NCBI GenBank assembly: GCA_964637705.1
Contig: CAZWVM010000004.1
Location: forward strand, 1 to 47,522
Direction of reading: 5' to 3'
DNA: 47,522 nucleotides
DNA from: CAZWVM01 sp964637705
Lineage (GTDB): Bacteria > UBA8481
Both the position numbers and the translations under genes were made by a program. The notes under the pieces were generated by a model. It ran no database searches. It was not told the origin of the DNA and saw only the letters and a list, made by a program, of their open reading frames with translations. How positions within the stretch are numbered: position 1 is the first letter of the stretch; every line of letters begins with the position of its first letter. Below are positions 9,722 through 17,790 of the stretch, piece after piece.

Positions 9722-10351
9722 ATGACGAAGCCCGCCGACGCCGTGATCACATGGAAGCCCGGGCTCTTCGCCCGGACGCGCCTGACCCTGGGGACGAACG
9801 AGGTTTTCCTCGAGACGGGCGGATTTCTCGCGCCCGACACCGAGAGAATTCCGCTCGTCGCGATCGACTCGAAGCCCCTGCGCGTCTCCTACAGCCGATC
9901 CATGACTCTTCTTCTGGCCACCGTCATGCTCATCTTTCTCGTCGTATCCGCGGGCACGATGCTGCATGACGCGCAGAGGGGAGACCGCTCCGCGCTGCCG
10001 AAAAGCGTCGGTTTCACGGCGGTTTACCTCGTTTTCACCGTCGCCCTCCTGGTCAGTTTCTGGCGCCGCTCGGGGATCTTCCTGCGCTACCGCTACCGCT
10101 TGACGAGGGCCGCGGCTTTTGAAATCCCGAATGCGCTGGCCGGCGCCTTCACGGATACCCTGTCGCGGGCCGTCCACGAGGCGCAGGAGGCGCGGATTCG
10201 CGAGGCCGTGCCGGATGCCGCCGGGGACGACGCCTTCGACTCCTTCGACGATCGCATGGCCCAGGCGGATCATCTCAGGCGGAAAGGGCTCATTTCCGAG
10301 GAGGAGTTCCAGGACCTGAAGGAGAAGAACCGCTTCGAGGATCCCGGGTAG
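9722..10351 (+). CDS. membrane protein with C-terminal SHOCT-like domain
   Basis: 209 residues. The N-terminal ~55 residues form a soluble beta-rich segment (LFARTRLTLGTNEVFLETGG) that looks like a small PH-like domain. Two membrane segments follow at about 60-82 (LLLATVMLIFLVVSAGTML) and 94-113 (VYLVFTVALLVSFW). The last ~28 residues (DRMAQADHLRRKGLISEEEF) match the SHOCT pattern, a short helical oligomerisation module at protein ends. The ATG at 9722 is preceded by a promoter-like sequence that leaves almost no leader. The gene converges on motB with a gap of only 6 bp and no visible terminator between them. No specific function can be assigned. Confidence 0.75.
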   Translation: MTKPADAVITWKPGLFARTRLTLGTNEVFLETGGFLAPDTERIPLVAIDSKPLRVSYSRSMTLLLATVMLIFLVVSAGTMLHDAQRGDRSALPKSVGFTAVYLVFTVALLVSFWRRSGIFLRYRYRLTRAAAFEIPNALAGAFTDTLSRAVHEAQEARIREAVPDAAGDDAFDSFDDRMAQADHLRRKGLISEEEFQDLKEKNRFEDPG

Positions 10352-10357
10352 GCCCGG

Positions 10358-11110
10358 CTACGAGGCCTGCTTCCACTGCACGATGATCTCGACGCGGCGG
10401 TTGCGCGCCTGGTACTGCTCATCGGGTTCGTCGGGCAGACGCGGCAACGGGCGCTGCTCGCCGTAACCGACGACCGACATGCGCTTCCGCTCGAGCTGTC
10501 GCTGCGCGAAGGCGCGGTAGACGGAGATCGATCGCTCGGCGGACAAGGTGAGGTTGTCGCGGGCGCCGAGCGCCTCGAAGAAGCTTACGTTGTCCGTGTG
10601 ACCCTCGATGCGGAAGTTCGACCCGGCCGCGACCTTCGAAAGGAAGAAGGTGATGCGGTCGAGCAGCGGCCCGGCCTCGGGCTTCAGGGCCGAGGAGCCG
10701 GGATCGAAGAGGACGGAGTTGGTGATCGATATCTTGAAGCCCTCCTCGGTCATCTCCGCCGTCACGGCCTGGCCGAGCTGGTCCTTGAGCCATCCCATGA
10801 GTTCCGGCGCCGTCGACATGATCGGCACGTCGGCTTCGCCCAGGGGTTCGTTGCGGTCTCCGGCGTTCAAGAGCCGCTGCTGGCCCAGGTTGATCGTCTC
10901 TCCGCCCTCCATCACGCTCACGCCGAAGGCGATCGACATCGACTTCACGGCGGCCTCGAATTTCGCCGCGTCGAAGGTGGCAAAGGAGAGAAGGGCCACG
11001 AAGAAGGCCATGAGGTTCGTCACCATGTCACCGTAGGAGAGGCACCAGGGAGCGACGCCGTCGGGATACTTGACCTTGTTCCCGCAGTTGGAGCAGGTCT
11101 TGACGCCCAC
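10358..11110 (-). CDS. motB: MotB-like flagellar/stator protein with OmpA peptidoglycan-binding domain
   Basis: 250 residues. The single membrane helix is preceded by APWCLSYGDMVTNLMAFFVA; Asp28 sits where the proton-accepting aspartate of MotB lies. The C-terminal half is an OmpA/MotB domain: SVLFDPGSSALKP, IEGHTDN (the peptidoglycan-binding signature), NLTLSAERSISVY and RRVEI. Length is close to short MotB proteins. Unusually, the cytoplasmic N-terminus carries a CSNCG pair (Cys6, Cys9) and a third Cys at 23, like half a zinc ribbon. It lies 3 bp downstream of motA and is surely co-transcribed. No other flagellar gene is in the window, so a role as the stator of a flagellum or of another surface motor cannot be decided here. 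Confidence 0.92.
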   Translation of the reverse strand: MGVKTCSNCGNKVKYPDGVAPWCLSYGDMVTNLMAFFVALLSFATFDAAKFEAAVKSMSIAFGVSVMEGGETINLGQQRLLNAGDRNEPLGEADVPIMSTAPELMGWLKDQLGQAVTAEMTEEGFKISITNSVLFDPGSSALKPEAGPLLDRITFFLSKVAAGSNFRIEGHTDNVSFFEALGARDNLTLSAERSISVYRAFAQRQLERKRMSVVGYGEQRPLPRLPDEPDEQYQARNRRVEIIVQWKQAS

Positions 11111-11113
11111 GGA

Positions 11114-11911
11114 TCAGGCGTTCTGGCGCTGGACCGCGTACCGGCTGGCGTGGGCGGAGGAGAGGAAGGCGAGAAGCTTCTCCTCCACGATGCGCGGATT
11201 GTCGCCGGACTGGATGGCCAGGACGCCTTCGATCATCAGGTTGCGAACGAGCATCTCGTTGTCGTGCATCAGGGCCAACTTCGTCTGGATCGGGCCCGCG
11301 AAGGCGTTGGCGAGAATGACGCCGTAGAAGGTCGTGATGAGGGCCACGGCCAGGGAGGGGCCGAGCGAGGCGGGGTCGGTCAGGTTCTTCAGCAGCTGCA
11401 CGAGGCCGAGAATGGTGCCGATGAGACCGAAGGCCGGGGCGCGAACCTCGATCATGTTGAAGACCGCGATTGCCGCGTTATGCCGGTCCTCCATCTTCGA
11501 GTTCCGGATGCTCATGATCGACTTCACCAGCTCCGGGTCGGTGCCGTCGATGACGAGTTGCAGGGCGCGCTTCAGAAAGTCGTCGGAGATCTCCTCGAGA
11601 TTGTCCTCGAGGGAAAGCAGGCCTTCGCGGCGCGCCTTTTCGGACAAGGAGACCATTGTCGGGATGATGCCGATGGGATCGAACTTCGGCGTGCGGAAGA
11701 TCAGCTTGAAGTAGGTGACGATGCCGCGGTATTCCTTCGGCGTGTAGGCCGTGATGAAGGTGAAGGTCGTTCCTCCGATCGTGATGAAGATCGAGGGGAT
11801 ATCGACGTAGGCGCCCAGGATTTCGAAAATCGACCCCGGGCGGCCCCAGAGCGCACCCATGAGGAGGCAGCAAACGACGCCGATGAGACCTATGAGACTG
11901 CCTATCTGCAT
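11114..11911 (-). CDS. motA: MotA-like stator protein (proton channel)
   Basis: 265 residues with four membrane segments. TM1-2 are at the start (SLIGLIGVVCCLLMGAL and IPSIFITIGGTTFTFITAY). TM3-4 are near 150-205, with APAFGLIGTILGLVQLL, the MotA/ExbB signature, and the conserved proline of TM3. The cytoplasmic loop (~75-145) is rich in charge and helical, as in MotA. A GAGG lies 7 nt before the ATG at 11911, so this start is SD-led, unlike several neighbours. A promoter-like TTGACT-17-AACAAT lies ~70 bp upstream. Together with motB it would form the ion-driven A5B2 stator. Confidence 0.93.
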   Translation of the reverse strand: MQIGSLIGLIGVVCCLLMGALWGRPGSIFEILGAYVDIPSIFITIGGTTFTFITAYTPKEYRGIVTYFKLIFRTPKFDPIGIIPTMVSLSEKARREGLLSLEDNLEEISDDFLKRALQLVIDGTDPELVKSIMSIRNSKMEDRHNAAIAVFNMIEVRAPAFGLIGTILGLVQLLKNLTDPASLGPSLAVALITTFYGVILANAFAGPIQTKLALMHDNEMLVRNLMIEGVLAIQSGDNPRIVEEKLLAFLSSAHASRYAVQRQNA

Positions 11912-11983
11912 TCAGGTTCCTCGCGGAAACGGTTGGGGGCAACGTATCTCGTTCCCTGATTTCTCATCGGTTCAGTCTCGAAC

Positions 11984-12012
11984 ATTGTTAAGCTGAATTC
12001 TCGAAAAGTCAA
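11984..12012 (-). promoter_or_regulatory. sigma70-like promoter of motAB
   Basis: On the minus strand TTGACT (12012-12007), a 17-bp spacer, then AACAAT (11989-11984). The predicted transcript has a leader of about 65 nt, consistent with the SD in front of motA. No sigma28 or sigma54 motif was noticed. Confidence 0.45.
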
Positions 12013-12086
12013 CGCTCTGCACGGCTAAAAGATGCCGGGACCTATTCGGGGCAGTGCCTTGGAAAAAGGCGTGTTCCCGCTCGAAG

Positions 12087-12770
12087 CTACGCAGCTTTCG
12101 CGGCGGCCTTCTTCTCCTTCCAAATCGTGTAGAGAATCGGGAGCACGGAGAGGAAAACGATGACGAGCGCGATCTTGTCGATGTGCTGCTCCAGGGGGAA
12201 CCCGAAGGTCTCCCGCACCCAGCCTCCCAGGAAATACCCGACCAGCACCATGCTCCAGACCCAGGTGAAGGCCCCGATGACGTTCCAGGTGATGAAGACG
12301 GGGAAGCGCATCTTGACGATCCCGGCGACGATCGGCGCGAAGGTCCGGACGAACGGCACCCAGCGCCCCGCCACGATGAAGAAGGTGCCCCACCGCTCGT
12401 AGAATCGCTCCGTCTTCTCGAGCCAGGCCTTCTTGAAGAGAGGGAAGAAACCGAAGAGGTAGTAGTCGCGCCAGGAATAGAGGGCGCGGCCGAAGAAGGT
12501 CCCGATCCAATACCCGACCTGGTCGCCTATGATTCCGCAGACGGGGACGATCGAGAGGAGCGCCCAGAGGGGGAGGAGCGGTTGGCCGTCCGCGCCGGGC
12601 GTCGCGGCGAAGATGCCGCAGAGGACGAGCATGGAGTCGCCGGGCAGGAGCGCGAAGAAGCCGGTCTCGGCGAAGATGATGAGGCATATCGCGGGCAGGC
12701 CGCCGGTCTGAATGAGCCAGGTGATGCCGGCCGGGGTGAGAAGCCAGAGCAGCTTGTGGATCCATTCCAT
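12087..12770 (-). CDS. DedA-family membrane protein (SNARE-associated/VTT domain)
   Basis: 227 residues, polytopic. The DedA signature is clear: FAETGFFALLPGDSML in the N-terminal half, GDQVGYWIGTFFG, and FIVAGRWVPFVRTFAPIVAG, where the Arg of GRWVPFVRT is the functionally essential residue in Escherichia coli DedA proteins. DedA proteins include undecaprenyl-phosphate and phospholipid transporters or flippases needed for envelope homeostasis. The gene starts 3 bp after the stop of the CNT transporter gene and is the last of a four-gene operon. Carrier-lipid recycling fits the neighbouring AmpG muropeptide permease. The substrate is not deducible from sequence. Confidence 0.92.
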   Translation of the reverse strand: MEWIHKLLWLLTPAGITWLIQTGGLPAICLIIFAETGFFALLPGDSMLVLCGIFAATPGADGQPLLPLWALLSIVPVCGIIGDQVGYWIGTFFGRALYSWRDYYLFGFFPLFKKAWLEKTERFYERWGTFFIVAGRWVPFVRTFAPIVAGIVKMRFPVFITWNVIGAFTWVWSMVLVGYFLGGWVRETFGFPLEQHIDKIALVIVFLSVLPILYTIWKEKKAAAKAA

Positions 12771-12773
12771 GGT

Positions 12774-14297
12774 TCAGTTGACTCCTGTCGATGCCGAGGT
12801 ATCGCCGGCCGCGGGCCGGGCGACGGACGTGTCTGCGGCCGCGTCGGCCGGAACGGGTGCGGAAACCGCGGCCGCATCGACGCGGTTGTTGAGTAGAGCC
12901 GATTGTTCCGACTCGATCGTGCCGGCGATGGTGGCCGTCATGAAGCAGGCCAGCGACCCCGCGATCATCGCGCGCAAACCGATCCGCGCCAGGTCGTGGC
13001 GCCTCTCGGGACAGAGCGCGCTGATGCCGCCGATCTGGATGCCGATCGACCCGAAGTTCGAGAAGCCGCAGAGGGCGTAGATGGCGATGATGGAGGAGCG
13101 GGGCGAGAGACGGTCGAGGAAGCCGACGAGATCCAGGTAGGCCACGAACTCGTTCACGACCGTCTTGGTGCCCATCAGTTCGCCCACCACCCGGCAATCC
13201 TCCCATCGCACGCCCATGATCCACGCGAGGGGCGCCATGCAGATCCCGAAGAGAGCCTTCAGGCTCTCCGGCCAGAATCCCCGCAGTGCCGTTTCCCACC
13301 CCGCGAAGGGCGAGGATACGGCCTCGGGCAGGATGGCGAGATGAGCCGGGAAGCAGAGGACCGACGGCAGGACCGCGAGGAGCGAATCTCCGAGCGCGAT
13401 GAGGGCGATGAAGGCGATGAGCATCGCGGCGACATTGATGGAGAGCGCCATGCCCTCGGTGGCACCGCGCGAGGCGGCATCGAGCCCGTTCGCGTCGATC
13501 CGCGGGATCTCCACCTTCGCCCCGCCCGCCGTCTCCGGCGTTTCCTCTTCCGGGCAGATGATCTTCGCCATGACGAGCGCCGCGGGTGCGGACATGACGG
13601 ATGCCGCCATCAGGTGACCCGCGATCGTCGGGAACTTGTCGAGGAGGAACCCGACGTAGGCCGCCATCACGCCGCCCGCGACCGTCGCGAAGCCGCCCGT
13701 CATCACGCAGAAGAGTTCCGACCTCGTCATCTTCGCGATGTAGGGCCGGATGATGAGCGGCGCCTCGGTCTGGCCCACGAAGATGTTGGCCGAGGCGGAG
13801 AGGGTTTCGGCTCCGGACGTCCTGAGCGTCCGCTCCATGATGAGCGAGAAGAAGCGGACGACTTTCGGCATGATGCCGAAGTGGTAGAGGACGGCCATGA
13901 AGGACGAGAAGAAGATGATCGTGGGCAGGACCGAGAAGGCGAAGAAGGCGCCGGCCTGCGCCATGCCCGTGACCGTCGAAGGATCGACCGGGCTCATGGT
14001 GTCGGCGGGCCCGCCGAAGGGCGTTCCCACGGGGAGGTTGTTGTTCACGAGGTTGCCGAAGACGAAGGATGCGCCCGCCTTGGCGAAGCCGAGAAGAGCC
14101 ACGACCACGTCATTCACCGCGAAGAAGAAGGCCTTGCCCGGGGCCGTCTTCAGAACGAGAAAGGCGAAGGCGATCTGCAGCAGGGTCCCCCCCACGACGA
14201 TTCTCCAGGCGATCGCGCGCCGGTTGTAAGAGAGCGCATAGGCGATGGCGAGGAGCACGAGGGTCCCGAGAAGAGACCGGAATTCAATAAGGTCCAT
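12774..14297 (-). CDS. concentrative nucleoside transporter (CNT/NupC family)
   Basis: 507 residues, which is long for bacterial CNTs (~400). Signatures are FVFGNLV, FSVLPTIIFFSSFMAVLYHFG, then GQTEAPLIIRPYIAKMTRSE and VMTGGFATVAGGVMAAYV, which form the nucleoside-binding and Na+/H+ coupling core of CNT proteins; the C-terminal half has NEFVAYLDL and ALCGFSNFGSIGIQIGG. A hydrophobic segment near residue 470 is followed by an Ala/Pro/Thr-rich tail of ~40 residues that is not part of the fold and is probably disordered. An AAAGGAT lies ~8 nt before the ATG. It is second-last in the operon with the AmpG-like permease and DedA. Role: nucleoside uptake across the inner membrane. Confidence 0.93.
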   Translation of the reverse strand: MDLIEFRSLLGTLVLLAIAYALSYNRRAIAWRIVVGGTLLQIAFAFLVLKTAPGKAFFFAVNDVVVALLGFAKAGASFVFGNLVNNNLPVGTPFGGPADTMSPVDPSTVTGMAQAGAFFAFSVLPTIIFFSSFMAVLYHFGIMPKVVRFFSLIMERTLRTSGAETLSASANIFVGQTEAPLIIRPYIAKMTRSELFCVMTGGFATVAGGVMAAYVGFLLDKFPTIAGHLMAASVMSAPAALVMAKIICPEEETPETAGGAKVEIPRIDANGLDAASRGATEGMALSINVAAMLIAFIALIALGDSLLAVLPSVLCFPAHLAILPEAVSSPFAGWETALRGFWPESLKALFGICMAPLAWIMGVRWEDCRVVGELMGTKTVVNEFVAYLDLVGFLDRLSPRSSIIAIYALCGFSNFGSIGIQIGGISALCPERRHDLARIGLRAMIAGSLACFMTATIAGTIESEQSALLNNRVDAAAVSAPVPADAAADTSVARPAAGDTSASTGVN

Positions 14298-14315
14298 GAT
14301 GAGATCCTTTCGTGA

Positions 14316-15575
14316 TCACCGGTCGATCGACGGGCCGGGAGTGTCCGCCTCCTCGCGTGTCGCGAGGAAGGGAAGGAGCGCCATGCCGGGGAGGGCCGTC
14401 GCGATGCTCGCGACGAAGAATCCGCTCCAGCCCAGCGTCTCCGCCATGTACCCCGTCGGCGCACCCGCCACGACGCGCGTGATAGCCATGACGGAGGATA
14501 GAAGCGCGTATTGCGTCGCCGAGAAGCGGCGGTCGCACTGGCTCATCAGGAAGGCCACGAAACCGGCCGAGACGAGCCCGTTGCAGAAGTTCTCGACCGC
14601 GATGACGCCGACAAGGACTCCATATCGCGGTCCCGTGCTCGCGAGGACGAGGAAGCCGAGGTTCGAGACGGCCTGGAGGATGCCGAAGACCCAGAGCGAC
14701 TTCTTGAGTCCCATGCGCAGGGAGATCGCGCCGCCGGCCAGCGTGCCGAGGATGGTGATCAGGAGTCCCAGTCCCTGCCGGATCGTACCGATGTCGGTCT
14801 TCGTGATGCCGATCGAAAGCATGAAGGGGACGGTCATGGCGCCGGCCACGACGTCCGGGAGCTTGAAGAGGACGATGAAGAGGAGCGCAAACCAGCCGCC
14901 GCGTCTCAGGGCGAGATCGCGGAAAGGCTCGATCACGGCCTCGCGCAAGGTCGGCGGCGCCGTGACCGCGGCCGGTTCCTTCGCGAAGAGCGTCGCCGCG
15001 GCGCCGACCACCATGCCGCCGGCCATGACGAGGTAGACCGGCTTCCAGGATCCGAACCGGTCGGCGAGGATCAGGGCGCCCGCGCCGGCCGCGATCATGG
15101 CGAAGCGGTAGCCGGTCACGAAGGCCGAGGCGGCCGCTCCGCGCTCATCCGGAGGGGAGACGTCCGTGCGGTAGGCGTCCGCCACGATGTCCTGACTGGC
15201 GGAGGCGAAGGCGATGGCCAGCGCCACGGCCACGAAGAACGGCAGGGCGCCCGCCGGGTCCATGAAGCCGAGCGTCGCGATGGCGACGGCGAGGAGCACC
15301 TGGGTCACCGCGAGCCAGCCCCGCCGGCGCCCGAGGAAGGGTGGAACGAAACGGTCCATGAAGGGCGCCCAGAGGAACTTGAGCGTATAGGGGAAGGCGA
15401 CGAGACCTAGGAGCCCGATCCGGGCGAGATCCACTCCGGCGTCCTTCAGCCACGCCTTCATCGTGTCGTCGGTCAAGGGCAGGGGAAGTCCCGAGGCGAA
15501 GCCGAGGAGCAGGAGGATCGCGAGGCGCTCGCGGCGCCCACCGCGGGCGCGAAGGGCGGCGTCCGGGGAATTCAA
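14316..15575 (-). CDS. ampG: AmpG-like MFS muropeptide permease
   Basis: 419 residues with twelve likely membrane segments. The AmpG hallmark runs through the N-terminal third: GFASGLPLPLTDDTMKAWL, VAFPYTLKFLWAPFMDRFV, LGRRRGWL, and ASASQDIVADAYRTD. AmpG imports GlcNAc-anhydroMurNAc-peptides released during wall turnover. The start is taken as TTG at 15575 because it lies 7 bp after the stop of the upstream outer-membrane gene and gives a normal N-terminus; the SD is weak, so the start is the least sure part. No anhydro-muropeptide hydrolase or beta-lactamase regulator is in the window, so the recycling pathway is not shown complete. Confidence 0.85.
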   Translation of the reverse strand: MNSPDAALRARGGRRERLAILLLLGFASGLPLPLTDDTMKAWLKDAGVDLARIGLLGLVAFPYTLKFLWAPFMDRFVPPFLGRRRGWLAVTQVLLAVAIATLGFMDPAGALPFFVAVALAIAFASASQDIVADAYRTDVSPPDERGAAASAFVTGYRFAMIAAGAGALILADRFGSWKPVYLVMAGGMVVGAAATLFAKEPAAVTAPPTLREAVIEPFRDLALRRGGWFALLFIVLFKLPDVVAGAMTVPFMLSIGITKTDIGTIRQGLGLLITILGTLAGGAISLRMGLKKSLWVFGILQAVSNLGFLVLASTGPRYGVLVGVIAVENFCNGLVSAGFVAFLMSQCDRRFSATQYALLSSVMAITRVVAGAPTGYMAETLGWSGFFVASIATALPGMALLPFLATREEADTPGPSIDR

Positions 15576-15582
15576 GCGAAAG

Positions 15583-16581
15583 TCAGAAGACCGAGCGGAT
15601 ACGCAGGCCGTAGTAGGCGCCGTCGCTCACGTCCACCCGGTTGAAGTCGTCGTCGTCGCACTCCTCGCCCTCGTACAGCGCGCGGTCGAAGGCGAAGCCT
15701 CCGACGAGATCCATCCAGGTGCTCTCGCCCATGTCGAGCCGGAATCCGCCGTAGAAGCGTTTCTCCTCGATCGAGAGAAGATCGTCCTCGCCGCGGCGGT
15801 TCGAGTTGCGGTAGCGATCCGTCCTCCAGTCGAAGTTGGCGTGGATCGTGAACGGGATCATCTCCGCCGCGACGCGATAGCCGGCCTCGAAACGAATCTC
15901 CTTCGGCGCGAGATAGGACGCGGTGAGGCGAACCTTCTCGGAGGGGCGAAGCGTTCCTGCGGCGTAGGGGAGACCGAGGAAGAAATCGTAGGAACCGTCG
16001 ACCGCCCGGCGGCTGTAGCCGACGCCCGGCAGGGGGATGCCGGGAGCGTAATCGCGCGTGTTCAGGTAATGCAGGTACAGCACCCAGGCCTCGCGGTCCG
16101 GCCGGGGCATCCGCAGGAAGACGTTGGCGGAGACGTCGGGCCCGTGGCCGTCGTTGAAGGGATCGTCACTTGCGGAGAAGAACCCGAGGTTCAGGCCGAC
16201 GAGGTTGCCGCCCTGCGTGCGGAACCGGTACGTGGCGCCCATCCCGGCGTCGAAGAGCGGATCCGGCAGGGGAGCGCGGGTCGAGGGCAGGGTCATGCCT
16301 TCCGCGAGGTCCTGCATCCGCCCCTTGAACTGAAGCGTCATCTGGCGGTCGGTGATGGAGGGGAAGAGGTTGGCCTGGAGGTAGAGCTCGTAGAGTGTCG
16401 ACTTGTATTGCGCGCGCTGGCTCGTCGCCTGTTCCGGCTCACGCTCGAAGACGAACTCGCCGTAGGGGCGCACCTCCTGGAGATCCGGAACGAGCAGTTC
16501 GTGCATCTCCATCGGGGAAACCGCGGAGGCGGCCGAAGCCGTCACGGCGACGCAAAGCATAGCGACTAGGAACGTTCTCAT
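15583..16581 (-). CDS. outer-membrane beta-barrel-like protein, unknown family
   Basis: 332 residues. The start chosen is the ATG at 16581, which gives a clean signal peptide (MRTFLVAMLCVAVTASAASA). It also places a TTGCCA-17-TACAAA promoter exactly 8 nt upstream; the ATG at 16590 would overlap the -10 box. The mature protein alternates short aromatic-ended strands with polar turns (YGEFVFERE, LYELYLQANLFP, FGGFRLDMG-like segments such as FYGGFRLDMGESTWMDLVG) and ends in a C-terminal Phe (RIRSVF), as expected for a BAM-inserted barrel. I do not recognise the family. First gene of the operon with the AmpG-like, CNT and DedA genes, so it may be the outer-membrane entry route for a wall- or nucleoside-derived substrate; that is inference. 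Confidence 0.75.
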   Translation of the reverse strand: MRTFLVAMLCVAVTASAASAVSPMEMHELLVPDLQEVRPYGEFVFEREPEQATSQRAQYKSTLYELYLQANLFPSITDRQMTLQFKGRMQDLAEGMTLPSTRAPLPDPLFDAGMGATYRFRTQGGNLVGLNLGFFSASDDPFNDGHGPDVSANVFLRMPRPDREAWVLYLHYLNTRDYAPGIPLPGVGYSRRAVDGSYDFFLGLPYAAGTLRPSEKVRLTASYLAPKEIRFEAGYRVAAEMIPFTIHANFDWRTDRYRNSNRRGEDDLLSIEEKRFYGGFRLDMGESTWMDLVGGFAFDRALYEGEECDDDDFNRVDVSDGAYYGLRIRSVF

Positions 16582-16589
16582 GGCGTCCA

Positions 16590-16618
16590 TTTGTAACAAT
16601 TTCCCCGTTCCATGGCAA
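16590..16618 (-). promoter_or_regulatory. promoter of the outer-membrane protein/ampG/CNT/dedA operon
   Basis: Minus strand: TTGCCA (16618-16613), 17-bp spacer, TACAAA (16595-16590), then 8 nt to the ATG at 16581. This supports 16581 as the start and an almost leaderless transcript. Confidence 0.5.
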
Positions 16619-16624
16619 GAAAGG

Positions 16625-16721
16625 GGTGACAGGCATACGCTTTTACGCTTTGCAGCCGCCAAGACTGGAATTCAAAGAGATCCGTGCAAAATGGCACGCG
16701 CAATCGCGTATGCCTGTCACC
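16625..16721. repeat. 97-bp palindrome-ended element, REP/MITE-like
   Basis: A perfect 16-bp inverted repeat, GGTGACAGGCATACGC at 16625-16640 and its complement at 16706-16721, encloses 65 bp. The interior contains a smaller hairpin (CGTGC/GCACG around 16683-16698). Ends of the GGTGACAGGCAT type resemble the short palindromes associated with REP-associated Y1 tyrosine transposases (RAYT). No transposase gene is in the window, so it would be a non-autonomous copy. It lies in the 162-bp gap between two divergent genes and abuts the -10 box of the rlmN-like gene. Confidence 0.6.
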
Positions 16722-16731
16722 GTTTCCGCTA

Positions 16732-16737
16732 TACCAT
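16732..16737 (+). promoter_or_regulatory. -10-like box of the rlmN-like gene
   Basis: TACCAT ends 6 nt before the ATG at 16744, with no SD. No convincing -35 is seen; its place is occupied by the right arm of the palindrome-ended element. Confidence 0.35.
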
Positions 16738-16743
16738 GATGTC

Positions 16744-17790
16744 ATGCAGGACTGGTCGCGAGCGGAGTGGGGCCTGACACTCGGGGAATACGCCCTGATC
16801 CGGGAGAGAAGTCAGGCCGTGAGCCTCTCCGAATACCGCCGGATCATGAGTGGTGAGAACGCGGACGCGTCAGCGGTCGCGACCGCGATTTCGTCCGACG
16901 GCACGACCAAGGTCCGGCTTCCCGTTCTCCGAGAAGGTTCCGTTCACGAATCGGAATGTGTCATCCTACCGATGGAGAGTCATCGCGGTTCGCGTTGGCA
17001 CACGCTCTGCGTCTCCTCCCAGGTCGGTTGCGCCCGGGCCTGCGCCTTCTGCCGGACCGGCGCGATGGGACTCGAATCCCAGCTTTCAGCCGCTGAGATC
17101 GTGGCCCAGAGAGTCGTCGCGGGCCGGGTATTGGCGTCACGCGACGGGGGGACGATCCGGAACATCGTCTTCATGGGCATGGGGGAACCGCTCGACAACC
17201 TCGATGCCGTTCTCCAGTCCCTGCGGGTGATCTTCGATCAGGCCGGATTGAATCACGGCCCGTCCCAGGTCACGGTCTCGACGGTGGGGCGGGTGGAGGG
17301 CTTGAGGCGGCTGGCGGAGACGGGCTGGCGGAGCCTGCGCCTCGCGATTTCCCTCGGCGCCGCCCGGCAGGATCTTCGCGACGAACTGATGCCGGGCTGC
17401 CGGGGCGATTCGCTCGCGGACCTGCGAGCGGCGCTCACCACCCATCCGCTCGCCTCGCGGGGACGATTCCTCGTCGAGTATGTCCTCCTCGAGGGAGTGA
17501 ACGACGCTCCCGCCGACGCCGACGCGCTCGCGGCCTGGTGCCGGGACCTGCCGGTCACGGTGAATCTCATCCCGTTCAACGAGGTCTCGGGCGCGCCGTT
17601 CCGCGCGTCCTCCGATGCCGTCACGCTCGGATTCCTGCGGCGCCTGAGGGAATGCGGCGTCTTCGCGAAGCGACGAACGCGGCGCGGCTTCGACCTGCAC
17701 GGGGCGTGCGGTCAGCTGGGACGGATCGACGGGGGGAATACTCCTGTCCAACAGGTCGAAACGTGCTATCATCGCGGCACGGCGCGATGA
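16744..17790 (+). CDS. rlmN: RlmN/Cfr-family radical SAM 23S rRNA (A2503) methyltransferase
   Basis: 348 residues from the ATG at 16744. The radical SAM cluster motif is Cys96-x3-Cys100-x2-Cys103 in VGCARACAFC. The SAM-binding FMGMGEPLDNLD follows, and the two RlmN catalytic cysteines are present: Cys89 (HTLCVSSQ) and Cys322 in ACGQLG, the one methylated during catalysis. The enzyme would make 2-methyladenosine at A2503 of 23S rRNA (and possibly A37 of tRNAs), improving decoding accuracy. The N-terminal domain is about 30 residues shorter than in E. coli RlmN. A Cfr-type C8 activity cannot be excluded by eye. The stop overlaps the next gene (ATGA), so it is translationally coupled to an acyltransferase, an unusual partner. 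Confidence 0.9.
   Translation: MQDWSRAEWGLTLGEYALIRERSQAVSLSEYRRIMSGENADASAVATAISSDGTTKVRLPVLREGSVHESECVILPMESHRGSRWHTLCVSSQVGCARACAFCRTGAMGLESQLSAAEIVAQRVVAGRVLASRDGGTIRNIVFMGMGEPLDNLDAVLQSLRVIFDQAGLNHGPSQVTVSTVGRVEGLRRLAETGWRSLRLAISLGAARQDLRDELMPGCRGDSLADLRAALTTHPLASRGRFLVEYVLLEGVNDAPADADALAAWCRDLPVTVNLIPFNEVSGAPFRASSDAVTLGFLRRLRECGVFAKRRTRRGFDLHGACGQLGRIDGGNTPVQQVETCYHRGTAR

Noticed and set aside
16582..16662. Longer N-terminus for the outer-membrane protein
   Set aside because: The extension runs through the palindrome-ended element and the promoter, and has no signal-peptide character.
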